Origin: DATGIQ01 sp035295665
Lineage (GTDB): Bacteria > Planctomycetota > Planctomycetia > Gemmatales > Gemmataceae
Direction: 5' to 3'
Length of the DNA: 59,084 nt
Assembly: GCA_035295665.1 (NCBI GenBank)
Contig: DATGIQ010000360.1
Span: forward strand, 1 to 59,084
Shown here: positions 25,847 through 34,596 of the stretch, one piece after another
Layout of the letters: each line of letters starts with the position of its first letter
How positions within the stretch are numbered: the stretch's first letter is position 1
The notes under the pieces: generated by a model
What the model was told of the DNA's origin: nothing
What the model saw: only the letters and a program-made list of their open reading frames with translations
Database searches by the model: none
Position numbers and translations under genes: made by a program

Positions 25847-26082
25847 ACCAAGCCTGTGATCGCGGACTGAGTCCGACTTCTCGCCAGCGTGAGAAAGGGA
25901 TAAAGCATCATCATAGAGCAACGCCCAGGGATTGGCGACCGCAAAATACTGGCTTGTCGTTTCGCGGAGAACGTTCGCAAAACGAGAAGCAGTTCCTCCT
26001 TTTCCAAAGTCCGCTCTCCCCCTCCGATCCCCCAAATCCTATAATCCGGGATACTTCCTGGTTTACCGATAAAGGGTCGCGC

Positions 26083-27597
26083 ATGGCCGAAAAGATCACC
26101 AAACGAGCGGACGATTATTCCCAGTGGTACCTCGATATCGTGCAGCGCGCCGGCTTGGCGGAGAACTCCGACGTGCGTGGCTGCATGGTCATCAAACCCC
26201 ACGGCTATGCCATCTGGGAGAAGATGCAACGCGCTCTCGACCGGATGTTCAAGAACACCGGCCACGTCAACGCTTATTTTCCGCTGTTCATCCCCAAATC
26301 CTTCCTGGCCCGTGAGGAAGAAATGGCGGCTGGCTTCGCCAAGGAGTGTGCCGTCGTCACCCACTACCGGCTCAAGGCGGCGCCCGGCCAAGGCATCCAG
26401 GTCGATCCCGAGGCCAAGCTCGAAGAAGAGCTGATCATCCGCCCGACGTCGGAAACGATCATCTGGAACACGTACAAGACGTGGATTCAAAGCTACCGCG
26501 ATCTGCCTCTGTTGATCAACCAGTGGGCCAACGTGGTGCGCTGGGAAATGCGCACCCGGCTATTTCTGCGCACCGCCGAATTCCTCTGGCAAGAAGGCCA
26601 CACGGCCCACGCAACCCAGCAGGAAGCCGAGGAAGAGGCCCATCGCATTTTGATGGACGTTTACCGAGTCTTTGCGGAGGAGTGGATGGCCATGCCGGTG
26701 CTGACCGGTCCCAAGAGCGAAGGACAGAAGTTCCCTGGGGCCGTCTACACGCTCTGCATCGAAGCAATGATGCAAGACCGCCGCGCGCTACAGGCGGGCA
26801 CCAGTCACTTCCTGGGCCAAAATTTTGCGAAGGCGTTTGATGTCAAGTTCCAAAATCAGGCCGGCCAGCTGGAGTATGCCTGGGCGACCAGCTGGGGCGT
26901 GTCCACGCGGCTGATCGGCGCCCTGGTCATGATGCACAGCGATGATCAAGGACTCGTGCTGCCGCCGCGGTTGGCCCCCATCCATGTGGCCATCGTACCC
27001 ATCTTCCGCAAGCCCGAAGAGCGCGCAGCGGTCCTGGCGGCGGCCAACCGGCTGGCCGACGATCTGCGAAAGTTGCCGCCGACGGATTGGCTCAATTACG
27101 ACCCGATCACCGTCAAGGTCGATGACCGCGAGCAGTACCAGCCGGGCTACAAATTCAACGAGTGGGAGCTGCGCGGTGTGCCGGTGCAAGTGGAGCTGGG
27201 GCCCAAGGATTTGGCCAACAACGCCTGCGTCCTGAAACGGCGTGATTTGCCGGGCAAGGAAGCCAAGGAATTCGGTGTGCCGCTGGCCGGTGCCTCCAAT
27301 CGCATCATCGAGATCCTGCGGACGATGCAGGCCGAGCTTTTCGAACGGGCCAAGAAATTTCGCGATGCCCATAGCTATCCCGTGAATTCCTACGAGGAGT
27401 TCAAGAAGAAAATCGACGAGCCGGGCGGCTTTTTGTGGGCCCACTGGGACGGCACGCGCGAGACCGAAGAGCGCATTGCCGCCGAGACCAAGGCAACGAT
27501 CCGTTGCATCCCGTTTCAGCGCGACAAGGAACAGGGCAAGTGCATCGTCACCGGGAACCCTTCCCAGGGCCGCGTCGTCTTTGCCAAGGCATACTGA
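26083..27597 (+). CDS. proS: Prolyl-tRNA synthetase, archaeal/eukaryotic type
   Basis: Class II aminoacyl-tRNA synthetase of 504 residues that charges tRNA-Pro with proline. Motif 2 (NVVRWEMRTRLFLRTAEFLWQEGHTAH) and motif 3 (GVSTRLIGALVMMHSDDQGLVLPPRLAP) are intact, as is the TSETI signature before motif 2. The anticodon-binding domain follows (~285–390), then the C-terminal domain of the ProS3/eukaryote-like class, ending in a terminal Tyr (FAKAY). It lacks the editing insertion of the usual bacterial ProS, consistent with the class III length. The ATG at 26083 has AAAGGG seven bases upstream; the longer frame from 25954 is not supported. The gene stands alone and converges on a DinB-like gene. 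Confidence 0.95.
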   Translation: MAEKITKRADDYSQWYLDIVQRAGLAENSDVRGCMVIKPHGYAIWEKMQRALDRMFKNTGHVNAYFPLFIPKSFLAREEEMAAGFAKECAVVTHYRLKAAPGQGIQVDPEAKLEEELIIRPTSETIIWNTYKTWIQSYRDLPLLINQWANVVRWEMRTRLFLRTAEFLWQEGHTAHATQQEAEEEAHRILMDVYRVFAEEWMAMPVLTGPKSEGQKFPGAVYTLCIEAMMQDRRALQAGTSHFLGQNFAKAFDVKFQNQAGQLEYAWATSWGVSTRLIGALVMMHSDDQGLVLPPRLAPIHVAIVPIFRKPEERAAVLAAANRLADDLRKLPPTDWLNYDPITVKVDDREQYQPGYKFNEWELRGVPVQVELGPKDLANNACVLKRRDLPGKEAKEFGVPLAGASNRIIEILRTMQAELFERAKKFRDAHSYPVNSYEEFKKKIDEPGGFLWAHWDGTRETEERIAAETKATIRCIPFQRDKEQGKCIVTGNPSQGRVVFAKAY

Positions 27598-27616
27598 CCG
27601 GCGCGCCGGGCAGCGT

Positions 27617-28099
27617 CTACGACCCCGGCCAGGCACCGAGAACTCGCCGCAGCAGGACGAGCTGGCCCAGGTGGTAGGCGTTATGGTCGGCGACGAGCAG
27701 GGCCTCACGAAGGATGGTTTGGCCATCCCCGTGCGAGATCCGGGCGAACAGATCGGTTGCAGGGTTGGCCACCAAATCTTTCATCGCTTGCAGGTCCGCG
27801 CGGAAGGCAGCGAGACTCCTGTCCCAGGCACCCGCATCGGGCGGCCCGTCGCCTTTCGGCCAGTAGCCGTCCGGAAACGGCGGCGAGACGTGCTTCGGGT
27901 TCCGACTGAATTCTAAGATGTCCCATTGAGCGATCCGCATGTGCTCGACCAATCGCCACGGCGTGTGCGGCTCGCCGGCTGCACGGCTGCCGCGCAGCTC
28001 GGCCGGCAGATCGGCGACGGCTGCGTCAAAGTCGAGGTGGGCGCCACCGCCACCCAAAAGGTACAGGATATGTTCGCGTAGGCTGTGTTCGTGGTTCAT
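27617..28099 (-). CDS. DinB-like four-helix bundle protein
   Basis: Protein of 160 residues, all helical, with the metal-ligand histidines expected for the DinB/YfiT superfamily: WRLVEHMRIAQWDILEF in the second helix and LLVADHNAYHLGQLVLLRR in the last. Members bind a divalent metal and include thiol transferases, but most bacterial ones have no known substrate. The ATG at 28099 follows AGGAG at seven bases. A GC-rich 12-bp palindrome (CCGGCGCGCCGG, 27598–27609) lies in the short gap between its stop codon and that of proS, and might help end both transcripts. It is divergent from the CBS-domain gene across a 208-bp gap. Confidence 0.82.
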   Translation of the reverse strand: MNHEHSLREHILYLLGGGGAHLDFDAAVADLPAELRGSRAAGEPHTPWRLVEHMRIAQWDILEFSRNPKHVSPPFPDGYWPKGDGPPDAGAWDRSLAAFRADLQAMKDLVANPATDLFARISHGDGQTILREALLVADHNAYHLGQLVLLRRVLGAWPGS

Positions 28100-28307
28100 G
28101 GATGAGCTCCTAGGTTACGCGGGACCGTTCCCGTGCTACGGGGGCCGTCAGCCCCACAGTACCAAGAATTCCGTAAAAAACGCTTGCGTCCGCTCTGTAC
28201 CGGGCATTACACTCTAACAGAGGGCGACAGGCAGCCGTTCGGCGATTTTTCGGTCTTTTGCAGCCATTTCTTGCTTGCAATACCTTCAGCTGGGAAGGGA
28301 GCGTGCC

Positions 28308-28745
28308 ATGGCGACGGTTCAAGAGATTCTCCGAGTCAAGGGTTCGCATGTGCTCTCGATCGGTCCCGAGGTTACCGTGCTCGACGCCGCGATCCTGATG
28401 AACGAGCACAAAATCGGCAGCCTCTTGGTCATGAGCGGAGGCCAGCTTATCGGCATCATCACCGAGCGCGACATCCTCCACCGAATCGTGGTGATGCGCC
28501 GCGACCCCGGAGTCACGCCCGTCCTGGATGTGATGACGACCGAGGTCATTTGCTGCAAACCGCACACGTCGCTCGAAGAAGCACGTGGGGTCTTGAAAAA
28601 TCGGCGCATCCGGCACCTGCCCGTCGTAGACGATGCGGAGCGTCTGTGTGGCCTGATCTCGATCGGCGACCTGAACGCCCAGGCAGCGCAGGACCATGAG
28701 CACACCATCCATGTGCTGCACGAGTATATCTACGGCCGGGTCTGA
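28308..28745 (+). CDS. Tandem CBS-domain protein
   Basis: Protein of 145 residues made of two CBS motifs (about 8–65 and 75–135), with the typical strand–helix end segments LLVMSGGQLIGIITERDILHRIV and LPVVDDAERLCGLISIGDLN. CBS pairs bind adenosine nucleotides such as AMP, ATP or SAM and usually regulate a partner. No catalytic domain is attached here, so the partner is unknown. The ATG at 28308 follows GGAAGGGAG; an in-frame ATG at 28275 lacks such a site. Its stop is only four bases from the end of the convergent transhydrogenase gene. Confidence 0.9.
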   Translation: MATVQEILRVKGSHVLSIGPEVTVLDAAILMNEHKIGSLLVMSGGQLIGIITERDILHRIVVMRRDPGVTPVLDVMTTEVICCKPHTSLEEARGVLKNRRIRHLPVVDDAERLCGLISIGDLNAQAAQDHEHTIHVLHEYIYGRV

Positions 28746-28749
28746 GGAA

Positions 28750-30537
28750 TTACGACTTCAACGCGGCGAACAGTTTATTCAGGCTTTCCTTGGCATCGCC
28801 GAACAGCATCATGCACTTCGGGTTGTAGTAGAGGTCATTGTCCACGCCGGCGAAACCAGGGCGCATGCTCCGCTTCAAAACGATAATCGACTTGGCCCGG
28901 TCCACTTCCAGGATCGGCATGCCGTAAAGCGGGCTGCTTTTGTTGTTCCGGGCCGCCGGATTGGTCACGTCGTTGGCGCCGACCACCAGGGCGATGTCGG
29001 CCTCGGCAAAGTAGGGATTGATCTGTTCCATTTCGTAAAGATGATCGTAGGGGACGTTCGCCTCGGCAAGGAGCACATTCATATGGCCGGGCATTCGGCC
29101 GGCCACGGGGTGGATGGCATATTTGATATCGACGCCGCGTTTCATCAGCATTTTCGCCAGGTCGCTGACCGCGTACTGAGCCTGGGCCACCGCCATCCCG
29201 TATCCCGGAACGATGATGACCGATTGGGCACCCTCGAACAGCACGGCCAGCTCATCGGGGTCAATCTTGCGTACCGTCCCTTTGGCCTCGGCCGCCGGCC
29301 CTTCGACGTCCTGTTCAATCTTGCCGAACGCACCGAACAACACGTTCATCGCCGACCGGTTCATGGCCCGGCACATGAGCAGAGAAAGCAGGAAGCCTGA
29401 AGTGCCGTCGAGCGACCCGGTGATGATCTGGATCTTGTTCATCAGCACGAACCCCATGGCCGCGTCCGCCAGGCCGGCGTAGGAGTTGAGCAACGCAATG
29501 ACCACCGGCATGTCCGCGGCCCCGATCGGAATCACGAGAAGAAATCCGAAAAGTAACGCCAGGAGAACCATGATGAAGAAGAGCAGACCGGCGGAAGGGT
29601 CGACGATCAAATAGAGAAGGCTTCCGACCATGACGGCCAAGAGGACAAAATTGGATGCGTTCTGCCCTTTGTAGGTCATGGGTGCGCCGGGAAGGAGTCC
29701 CTGCAGCTTGGCGGCGGCCATGAGACTGCCGGTAAACGTCAGGCCGCCGATCACCACTTCGAAGCCGAGCGGGGTCATCTCGACGCCGCCAAGATGTTCG
29801 CGGTGGAGGACATAGTGAGCAATCCCGATCAGGGTAGCCGCCAGGGCCCCCAGGGAATGCGACAGGGCGGTCCGCTGGGGCACCGCAGTCATCGGGATTT
29901 GCAAACCCATGATGGCCCCGACGACAGAGCCGAGCGTCATTCCGATGGCGATCCACACGTAGCCCCATCCGTGGATATCATCGTGAAACAGCGTGCCGAC
30001 GATGGCCACCAACATGCCGAACTCAGCCAGGAACATCCCTCTGCGGGCATACTTGGGGGAGCTCAGCCCCTTCAGTCCCAGGATGAACAGGACGGCCGAC
30101 ACGATGTAGAGGTAGCGCAGGATATCGTTGGGATCCACGCGGCGGATTTCCTTCCACTGCACGATGATCGCCAGCAGGCCGAGGCAGGCGAGCAGTCCCA
30201 TCAGCAGCCTCGTCCGATTCAAGCGGAACGGGGAGCGCTCGAGAGTGCGATCCTGTTCCTTCTTGAACATCTTGAGCATGCGGTCGGTGATCAGGAAGCC
30301 GCCGACCACGTTGGTCGTGGAGCACGTCACGGCTACAAATCCCAGGAATGTGCTCAAAGGGCTGTACCCGGCCCCGGCAACAACCAGGGATCCGATCAGC
30401 GAAATGCCGGAGATCGCGTTGGTCGCCGACATGAGCGGCGTGTGCAGCAAAGGCGGCACACGAGAGATGACATGATAGCCGAGAAAGCCGGCCAAGATGA
30501 AAATGTAGAGCCCGACTTCTTCGGGGGTCGGTGTCAT
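28750..30537 (-). CDS. pntB: NAD(P) transhydrogenase: alpha2 membrane segment fused to beta subunit
   Basis: Protein of 595 residues. Residues ~1–97 equal the separate PntAB (alpha2) membrane subunit of other bacteria (LYIFILAGFLGYHVISRVPPLLHTPLMSA…NVVGGFLITDRML). A further helix and linker lead to a full PntB: membrane domain II (ILGLKGLSSPKYARRGMFLAE…) and the NADP(H)-binding domain III, ending with VIIVPGYGMAVAQAQ, HPVAGRMPGHMNVLLAEANVPYD, VVGANDVTNPAA and GFAGVDN. With PntA it couples hydride transfer between NADH and NADP+ to proton flow in the cytoplasmic membrane. The ATG at 30537 follows AGGAG at nine bases. The gene lies 205 bases after pntA. The fusion replaces the more usual three-gene arrangement. 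Confidence 0.93.
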   Translation of the reverse strand: MTPTPEEVGLYIFILAGFLGYHVISRVPPLLHTPLMSATNAISGISLIGSLVVAGAGYSPLSTFLGFVAVTCSTTNVVGGFLITDRMLKMFKKEQDRTLERSPFRLNRTRLLMGLLACLGLLAIIVQWKEIRRVDPNDILRYLYIVSAVLFILGLKGLSSPKYARRGMFLAEFGMLVAIVGTLFHDDIHGWGYVWIAIGMTLGSVVGAIMGLQIPMTAVPQRTALSHSLGALAATLIGIAHYVLHREHLGGVEMTPLGFEVVIGGLTFTGSLMAAAKLQGLLPGAPMTYKGQNASNFVLLAVMVGSLLYLIVDPSAGLLFFIMVLLALLFGFLLVIPIGAADMPVVIALLNSYAGLADAAMGFVLMNKIQIITGSLDGTSGFLLSLLMCRAMNRSAMNVLFGAFGKIEQDVEGPAAEAKGTVRKIDPDELAVLFEGAQSVIIVPGYGMAVAQAQYAVSDLAKMLMKRGVDIKYAIHPVAGRMPGHMNVLLAEANVPYDHLYEMEQINPYFAEADIALVVGANDVTNPAARNNKSSPLYGMPILEVDRAKSIIVLKRSMRPGFAGVDNDLYYNPKCMMLFGDAKESLNKLFAALKS

Positions 30538-30742
30538 CGCAGGGGACTCCTGGTTGAGGAGGTTAAACCTCCATCGTTTTTGCTGATTCCAGAGGAATAG
30601 CTGGCAGCCGCTGCGTCGCTGGCTCCGCCACAATACCAACCGATTCCAAAGCTGTTACGCCCAGCAAAGGCTCGCAACGTGGACCAGGCCCATGAAAAAA
30701 CGCCTTGCGAAAATGCTCGAAACGCTTGCCTTCCCCACCGCA

Positions 30743-31882
30743 TCAAGAAGGCTTGTTTGCCGCAGACAGGCTGGCCTTCACCGCTTCGTGGAGAATTTCC
30801 CCTTGATGCGTCGCCAGGGGGCCACGAGTCAGCTCATCGTTCAGGTCCAGTTGCACCTTCCCCTCCTTGACCAGATGCAAGAGATAATTGGTGACGGTCC
30901 GAGCGTACATCTGGCTGGCGTGGAACGGCACCGTGCTCGGGAGATTGAGGGGGCCCAGAAGCACGATGCCGTGCTTCACGACCTCCTGACCGGGCTCGGT
31001 AAGTGCGCAGTTCCCTCCTTGCTCAGCCGCCAAATCGACGATGACGGAGCCGGGGCGCATTCCTTTAACCATTTCTTCCGTGATGAGGACCGGCGCCCGT
31101 TTGCCCGGAACGAGGGCCGTCGGGATGACGACATCCGCCGCCGCCACATATTTCAGCATCATCCGCCGCTGCTGCTCGTAGAACTCCTCCGACTGTGCCT
31201 TGGCGTAGCCGGTCTTTTCCTGGGCGTCCTTCGTCTCCAAACCGAGCTCCACAAACTTGGCACCCAGACTTTCCACCTGTTCCTTCACCACGGGGCGTGT
31301 ATCGTAGGCTTCCACAACGGCCCCCAACCGCTTCGCCGTGCCGATGGCCTGGAGCCCGGCGACGCCGGCGCCCACAACGAAGACGCGGGCTGGGGTCAGC
31401 GTCCCGGCTGCCGTCATCAGCAACGGGAAAAACTTCGGCAACCGGCTCGCTGCCAACAGTACGGCCTTGTAACCCACCACGGTGCTCATGGCGCTGAGCA
31501 CGTCCATCGGCTGCGCGCGCGTGATCCGCGGCATCAGTTCCATCGCGAACACCGTCACTTTGCGCGTGGCCAGGGCTAGCAGGCCCGCGGCATTCGTGTA
31601 CGGCTGGGCCAGGCCAATGAGAGTCGCCCCCTCCTTGATACGGACAATCTCCTCGGCAGTCGGCGGCTGCACTTTGAGCAGGATGTCCGCGGCAGGAAAG
31701 ATGTCCGCCTCCAGGCGTGCGCCCTGCTCTTGATAGGCCGCGTCCAGAAACCCTGCCGCCGTACCGGCACCAGGTTGCACGGCAACGTCGAGACCCGCCT
31801 TGATAAGCTTGCTCACCAGTTCCGGAACCAGCGCGACACGCCGTTCGCCTGGAACCACCTCTTTCGGAACGCCGACGATCAT
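30743..31882 (-). CDS. pntA: NAD(P) transhydrogenase alpha1 subunit (NAD-binding domain I)
   Basis: Soluble protein of 379 residues equal to domain I. The start MIVGVPKEVVPGERRVALVPE is typical, as are the RITRAQPMDVLSAMS loop, the NAD-binding GAGVAGLQAIGTAKRLGAVVEAYD and the RQD-loop region GYAKAQSEEFYEQQ. It holds the NADH site and works with the membrane part encoded next. It ends without membrane helices (KASLSAANKPS); the helices that follow in one-piece PntA proteins are here on the pntB fusion. The ATG codes for the first residue of the family motif. The first gene of a two-gene unit. Confidence 0.93.
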   Translation of the reverse strand: MIVGVPKEVVPGERRVALVPELVSKLIKAGLDVAVQPGAGTAAGFLDAAYQEQGARLEADIFPAADILLKVQPPTAEEIVRIKEGATLIGLAQPYTNAAGLLALATRKVTVFAMELMPRITRAQPMDVLSAMSTVVGYKAVLLAASRLPKFFPLLMTAAGTLTPARVFVVGAGVAGLQAIGTAKRLGAVVEAYDTRPVVKEQVESLGAKFVELGLETKDAQEKTGYAKAQSEEFYEQQRRMMLKYVAAADVVIPTALVPGKRAPVLITEEMVKGMRPGSVIVDLAAEQGGNCALTEPGQEVVKHGIVLLGPLNLPSTVPFHASQMYARTVTNYLLHLVKEGKVQLDLNDELTRGPLATHQGEILHEAVKASLSAANKPS

Positions 31883-32006
31883 GTGCGCCCCTAAATAATT
31901 GTGCTACCAGTCGTTGAATTGCTGGATAGTAGAGAACCGTTGTTCAAAGAATAGCCGAAGTCGGCCACTCGGCAAGCGGGAAATCACGAGAAAGCAGACG
32001 TGGTCG

Positions 32007-33320
32007 TCACCGAGGCTCTCGGAATAGGGAGCCATATTTCAGCGGTTCTCCCTTTTCCCAAGGTCGGTACGCGTTACAGAAATCGACGCGCTCACCCAGG
32101 CTGGGATGCGAACAACGCCATAGGCAATACAGAAATCCCGGCCGCGGAACCCCGAGGTTCTCGGCCTGCAACCGTACGAAGCTGAGCGCCGCCGCATGGT
32201 TGTCCTGGGTGATTTCCAGGCCGAAGCGGTCGGCCTCATGCTCGATATGGCGGCTGAACGCCAATCCTACGGGGAGTACGACGAGCATGAAGACGTTGAT
32301 CAGCAGGAAAATCAGCGGCAGCGATGCGACATCGGCAAGCTGATCAACCCCCCAGCGCAGCCGGTAACGACGGATCAACGGGCCGGCGCAGGCGTGCACC
32401 GCGAACAACGTCACGAGAACGAGGAGGCTCGTGAACAGGACCCCCTGCAACAGGTGGTGCAGCACGAAGTGCCCCATTTCATGCCCCATGATGAAGAGGA
32501 TTTCTCGGTCCGTCAGTTTCTGCAGGAGCGTATCCCAGAGCACAATACGCTTGGTACCCAAGAACCCGTTGACATAGGCGTTGACCGCGTTGGTATCCAC
32601 GCTTTTATCGACCTCAAACACCCGGCTGCCGTCGATGCCGGCCCGCTCTGCAAGGGCCAGGATCCTGGCTTCCAGCGCCTTATCCTTCATCGGCCCGAAT
32701 TGGTTGAAGAGCGGCTCAATCCAGATCGGGGTGATGAACAACACGAAAAACAGAAACGGCACCGTCAGAAGGCCCGTGTACAACCACCACCGGCGCGGAC
32801 TCTTGGCCAGCAAAAAATAGGGAACCCAAAGGAAAAGGGAGCCGGCCACCAAGCCGACCAACAAAATCTTGAGCGAATCACCCAGCCATTTGCCGAAGCT
32901 TTGATTGGACAGGCCATACTCATGAGGGCGGACAAAGCCCTCAAAATAATTGAGTGGCCAATTGATGACAAATAGCAGAAGCCACAGGATGACAAAGTAG
33001 AGTGCGATCGTGAAGAACCAGTTCCTCCCAAGCTGCTGTGCCCAGCTCCGCATCCGAGCAGAAAGGCCGGTGAACAAGAGCAGGCACGGGATCCCAATCC
33101 CCCAAGCCGTGTTGATCGCCCACAATAGGTTACCACTGTGGTAATAGCGCAAGGCCGTTTCGGTCGGTGGAGGGACTTCCACGTAGTCGGCGGGCATGGC
33201 AGCGGCAGCGACGGTTGCAGACTGAGCCGTGGAGGTTGAATCCTCTGCCGCAGCCATTTCGAACGCGCCGAGACTTCCGGCGAGCAAAATGGCACGCAGG
33301 ATCCAAACGATGAGCCGCAT
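32007..33320 (-). CDS. M48 family (Ste24/HtpX-like) membrane zinc peptidase
   Basis: Membrane peptidase of 437 residues. A signal-like N-terminus (LIVWILRAILLAGSLGAFEMAAA) is followed by a short exported stretch and about six or seven membrane helices. The zinc motif is GHEMGH (FIMGHEMGHFVLHHLLQGV) and the third ligand is the glutamate in HIEHEADRFGLE. The ILAL…RVFEVDKSVDTNAVNAYVNG segment before it is characteristic of Ste24-type proteases. In bacteria such enzymes cut membrane or misfolded proteins rather than prenylated ones. The C-terminal SHPSLGERVDFC matches the family end. AGAGGA lies six bases before the ATG. It is a single gene upstream of pntA on the same strand but separated from it by 124 bases. 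Confidence 0.9.
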   Translation of the reverse strand: MRLIVWILRAILLAGSLGAFEMAAAEDSTSTAQSATVAAAAMPADYVEVPPPTETALRYYHSGNLLWAINTAWGIGIPCLLLFTGLSARMRSWAQQLGRNWFFTIALYFVILWLLLFVINWPLNYFEGFVRPHEYGLSNQSFGKWLGDSLKILLVGLVAGSLFLWVPYFLLAKSPRRWWLYTGLLTVPFLFFVLFITPIWIEPLFNQFGPMKDKALEARILALAERAGIDGSRVFEVDKSVDTNAVNAYVNGFLGTKRIVLWDTLLQKLTDREILFIMGHEMGHFVLHHLLQGVLFTSLLVLVTLFAVHACAGPLIRRYRLRWGVDQLADVASLPLIFLLINVFMLVVLPVGLAFSRHIEHEADRFGLEITQDNHAAALSFVRLQAENLGVPRPGFLYCLWRCSHPSLGERVDFCNAYRPWEKGEPLKYGSLFREPR

Positions 33321-33378
33321 GGCGTTCCTCTTGGAAAGCCCGATGTCGTGGTCGGGAGGTGTTGGCCGCAGACGGAGA

Positions 33379-33801
33379 TTAGCGGAACATCAGCAGCACT
33401 TCTCGAGACGGCGTCTCGAAGAATTGGCAACTGAGAATCCAGCGGCCCGTGGAGGGATTGCAGCCCTTGACCTGCACCCGTGTCCAAGGAACCGTATCGG
33501 GTGCGATCGCAACGCGCACATTTAGGAGAGCACCTTCCAGGGACGGCCGTGCTGCCGACAACCCAAGCCCTCCGGTAGAGCGGTTCATGATCCAGCCGCG
33601 CGTTGGCTCCCCGGCCGTGTATTCATCCCAGATCAAAACCTGAACCGGGTCGCCCCAGCGGCGCGGTGCCTGCCGCCGTTCCGTGAAGGTGAGCGTACTG
33701 GCGCTGGCCACCAGGGTATCGGCTGGCGCCGGCAAGGGCAGCTCGGCGCGGCGACGGAACAGGTTGAGGATGCCGAACAGTTTCTTGGTTGAAGTCCCCA
33801 T
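33379..33801 (-). CDS. PilZ-domain protein (c-di-GMP receptor type)
   Basis: Protein of 140 residues. A Lys/Arg-rich head is followed by one PilZ domain (~45–140) with both ligand motifs intact: RxxxR in ERRQAPRR and NxSxxG in MNRSTGGLGLS. Such domains bind cyclic di-GMP and pass the signal to a partner. No effector domain is attached, so the output is unknown. The ATG at 33801 gives a family-like length; an extension to 33861 is low in quality. The gene lies 58 bases upstream of the M48 peptidase gene on the same strand, which could be chance or an operon. Confidence 0.8.
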   Translation of the reverse strand: MGTSTKKLFGILNLFRRRAELPLPAPADTLVASASTLTFTERRQAPRRWGDPVQVLIWDEYTAGEPTRGWIMNRSTGGLGLSAARPSLEGALLNVRVAIAPDTVPWTRVQVKGCNPSTGRWILSCQFFETPSREVLLMFR

Positions 33802-34104
33802 AGCCTTGCGAGATGGACAGAATTTGCTAGGTCGACTCCGAATGTACCCCCCATCGTACACGCTGGGGAGTTGAAATCAAGACAAACTAGGTCGCTGGCG
33901 ATGGTAAAATCGGGGATTTCGGAACTTTTTGCTTGCAAACAGTATGTGCCCCGTTACAATCAAATTATCCCGCTGCACAACTCATCGGTGGTTGGGCGAC
34001 GCCGGCGAGTAGCGGGACTTTTCCCGCCGAAGGCTCTTGGTGCCTGGGCGAAGCCAAAGTCGACGGCGGGATTTTTTCTTTCCTCAAATCCGCTCTCACT
34101 CCGA
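33802..34104. other. Intergenic region upstream of the PilZ gene
   Basis: About 300 bp with no recognisable gene. It is less GC-rich than its surroundings around 33870–33970 and should hold the PilZ gene promoter. A small inverted repeat occurs near 34005–34030 (TTTTCCCGCCGAAGG and neighbours), too weak to call. No RNA element was recognised. Confidence 0.35.
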
Positions 34105-34482
34105 TTATCCTTTCAAACCATCTTTGACGTAAAACTCATCATTTTGCCGATACCCCGGGACACCGAAAACGATCGTCTGCACCCCCTCCTCGCTCCAAAG
34201 CCGATGGGCCGTGTTCGGTTCGATGTAGATGACTGAGCCGGGCTCGACGTCCACCACTTCGTCATTCAATTCCATCTTGCCACGTCCTTGCAAGATGTAG
34301 TACACCTCGGTGCACGCGCGGTGGTAATGCTTCACGGAATCCGTGATGAAGGTCACGTGCAGACTGCAAGCCGTGGTGTCCGGGAAGGTGAGGGGCCGCG
34401 TGCTCTGGCCACACTCACTGCGGACGGTAGGGGCCTCCGCGAGGCGACGGACAAGGTAGCCTTTGCCGGTTGTCGTGGACAT
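34105..34482 (-). CDS. Small cupin-domain protein
   Basis: Protein of 125 residues made of one cupin barrel. Cupin motif 1 is HYHRACTEVYYILQGRGKMEL (H-x-H-x4-E-x6-G) and motif 2 is PNTAHRLW, so the metal site (two His, one Glu, one His) is complete. Small cupins of this kind include isomerases, dioxygenases and sugar-binding proteins; the substrate cannot be told. The ATG at 34482 follows GGAGG at about 11 bases; the longer frame to 34605 lies in the divergent promoter region. It is divergent from the lipoprotein gene. Confidence 0.83.
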   Translation of the reverse strand: MSTTTGKGYLVRRLAEAPTVRSECGQSTRPLTFPDTTACSLHVTFITDSVKHYHRACTEVYYILQGRGKMELNDEVVDVEPGSVIYIEPNTAHRLWSEEGVQTIVFGVPGYRQNDEFYVKDGLKG

Positions 34483-34596
34483 GTGTGCTCGGTCCTCCAG
34501 GGAGAGATGATACCTCGGGAAGTTCATCTTACTCGCAGTCGCCGGCCGGAGCGAGCCTCTTTTCCTGGTCCAGAATTTGCGCGAAGGGAGTCCATC

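Noticed and set aside
27598..27609. 12-bp GC palindrome between proS and the DinB-like gene as a terminator
   Set aside because: Too short and without a loop or T-tract to call as a separate feature.
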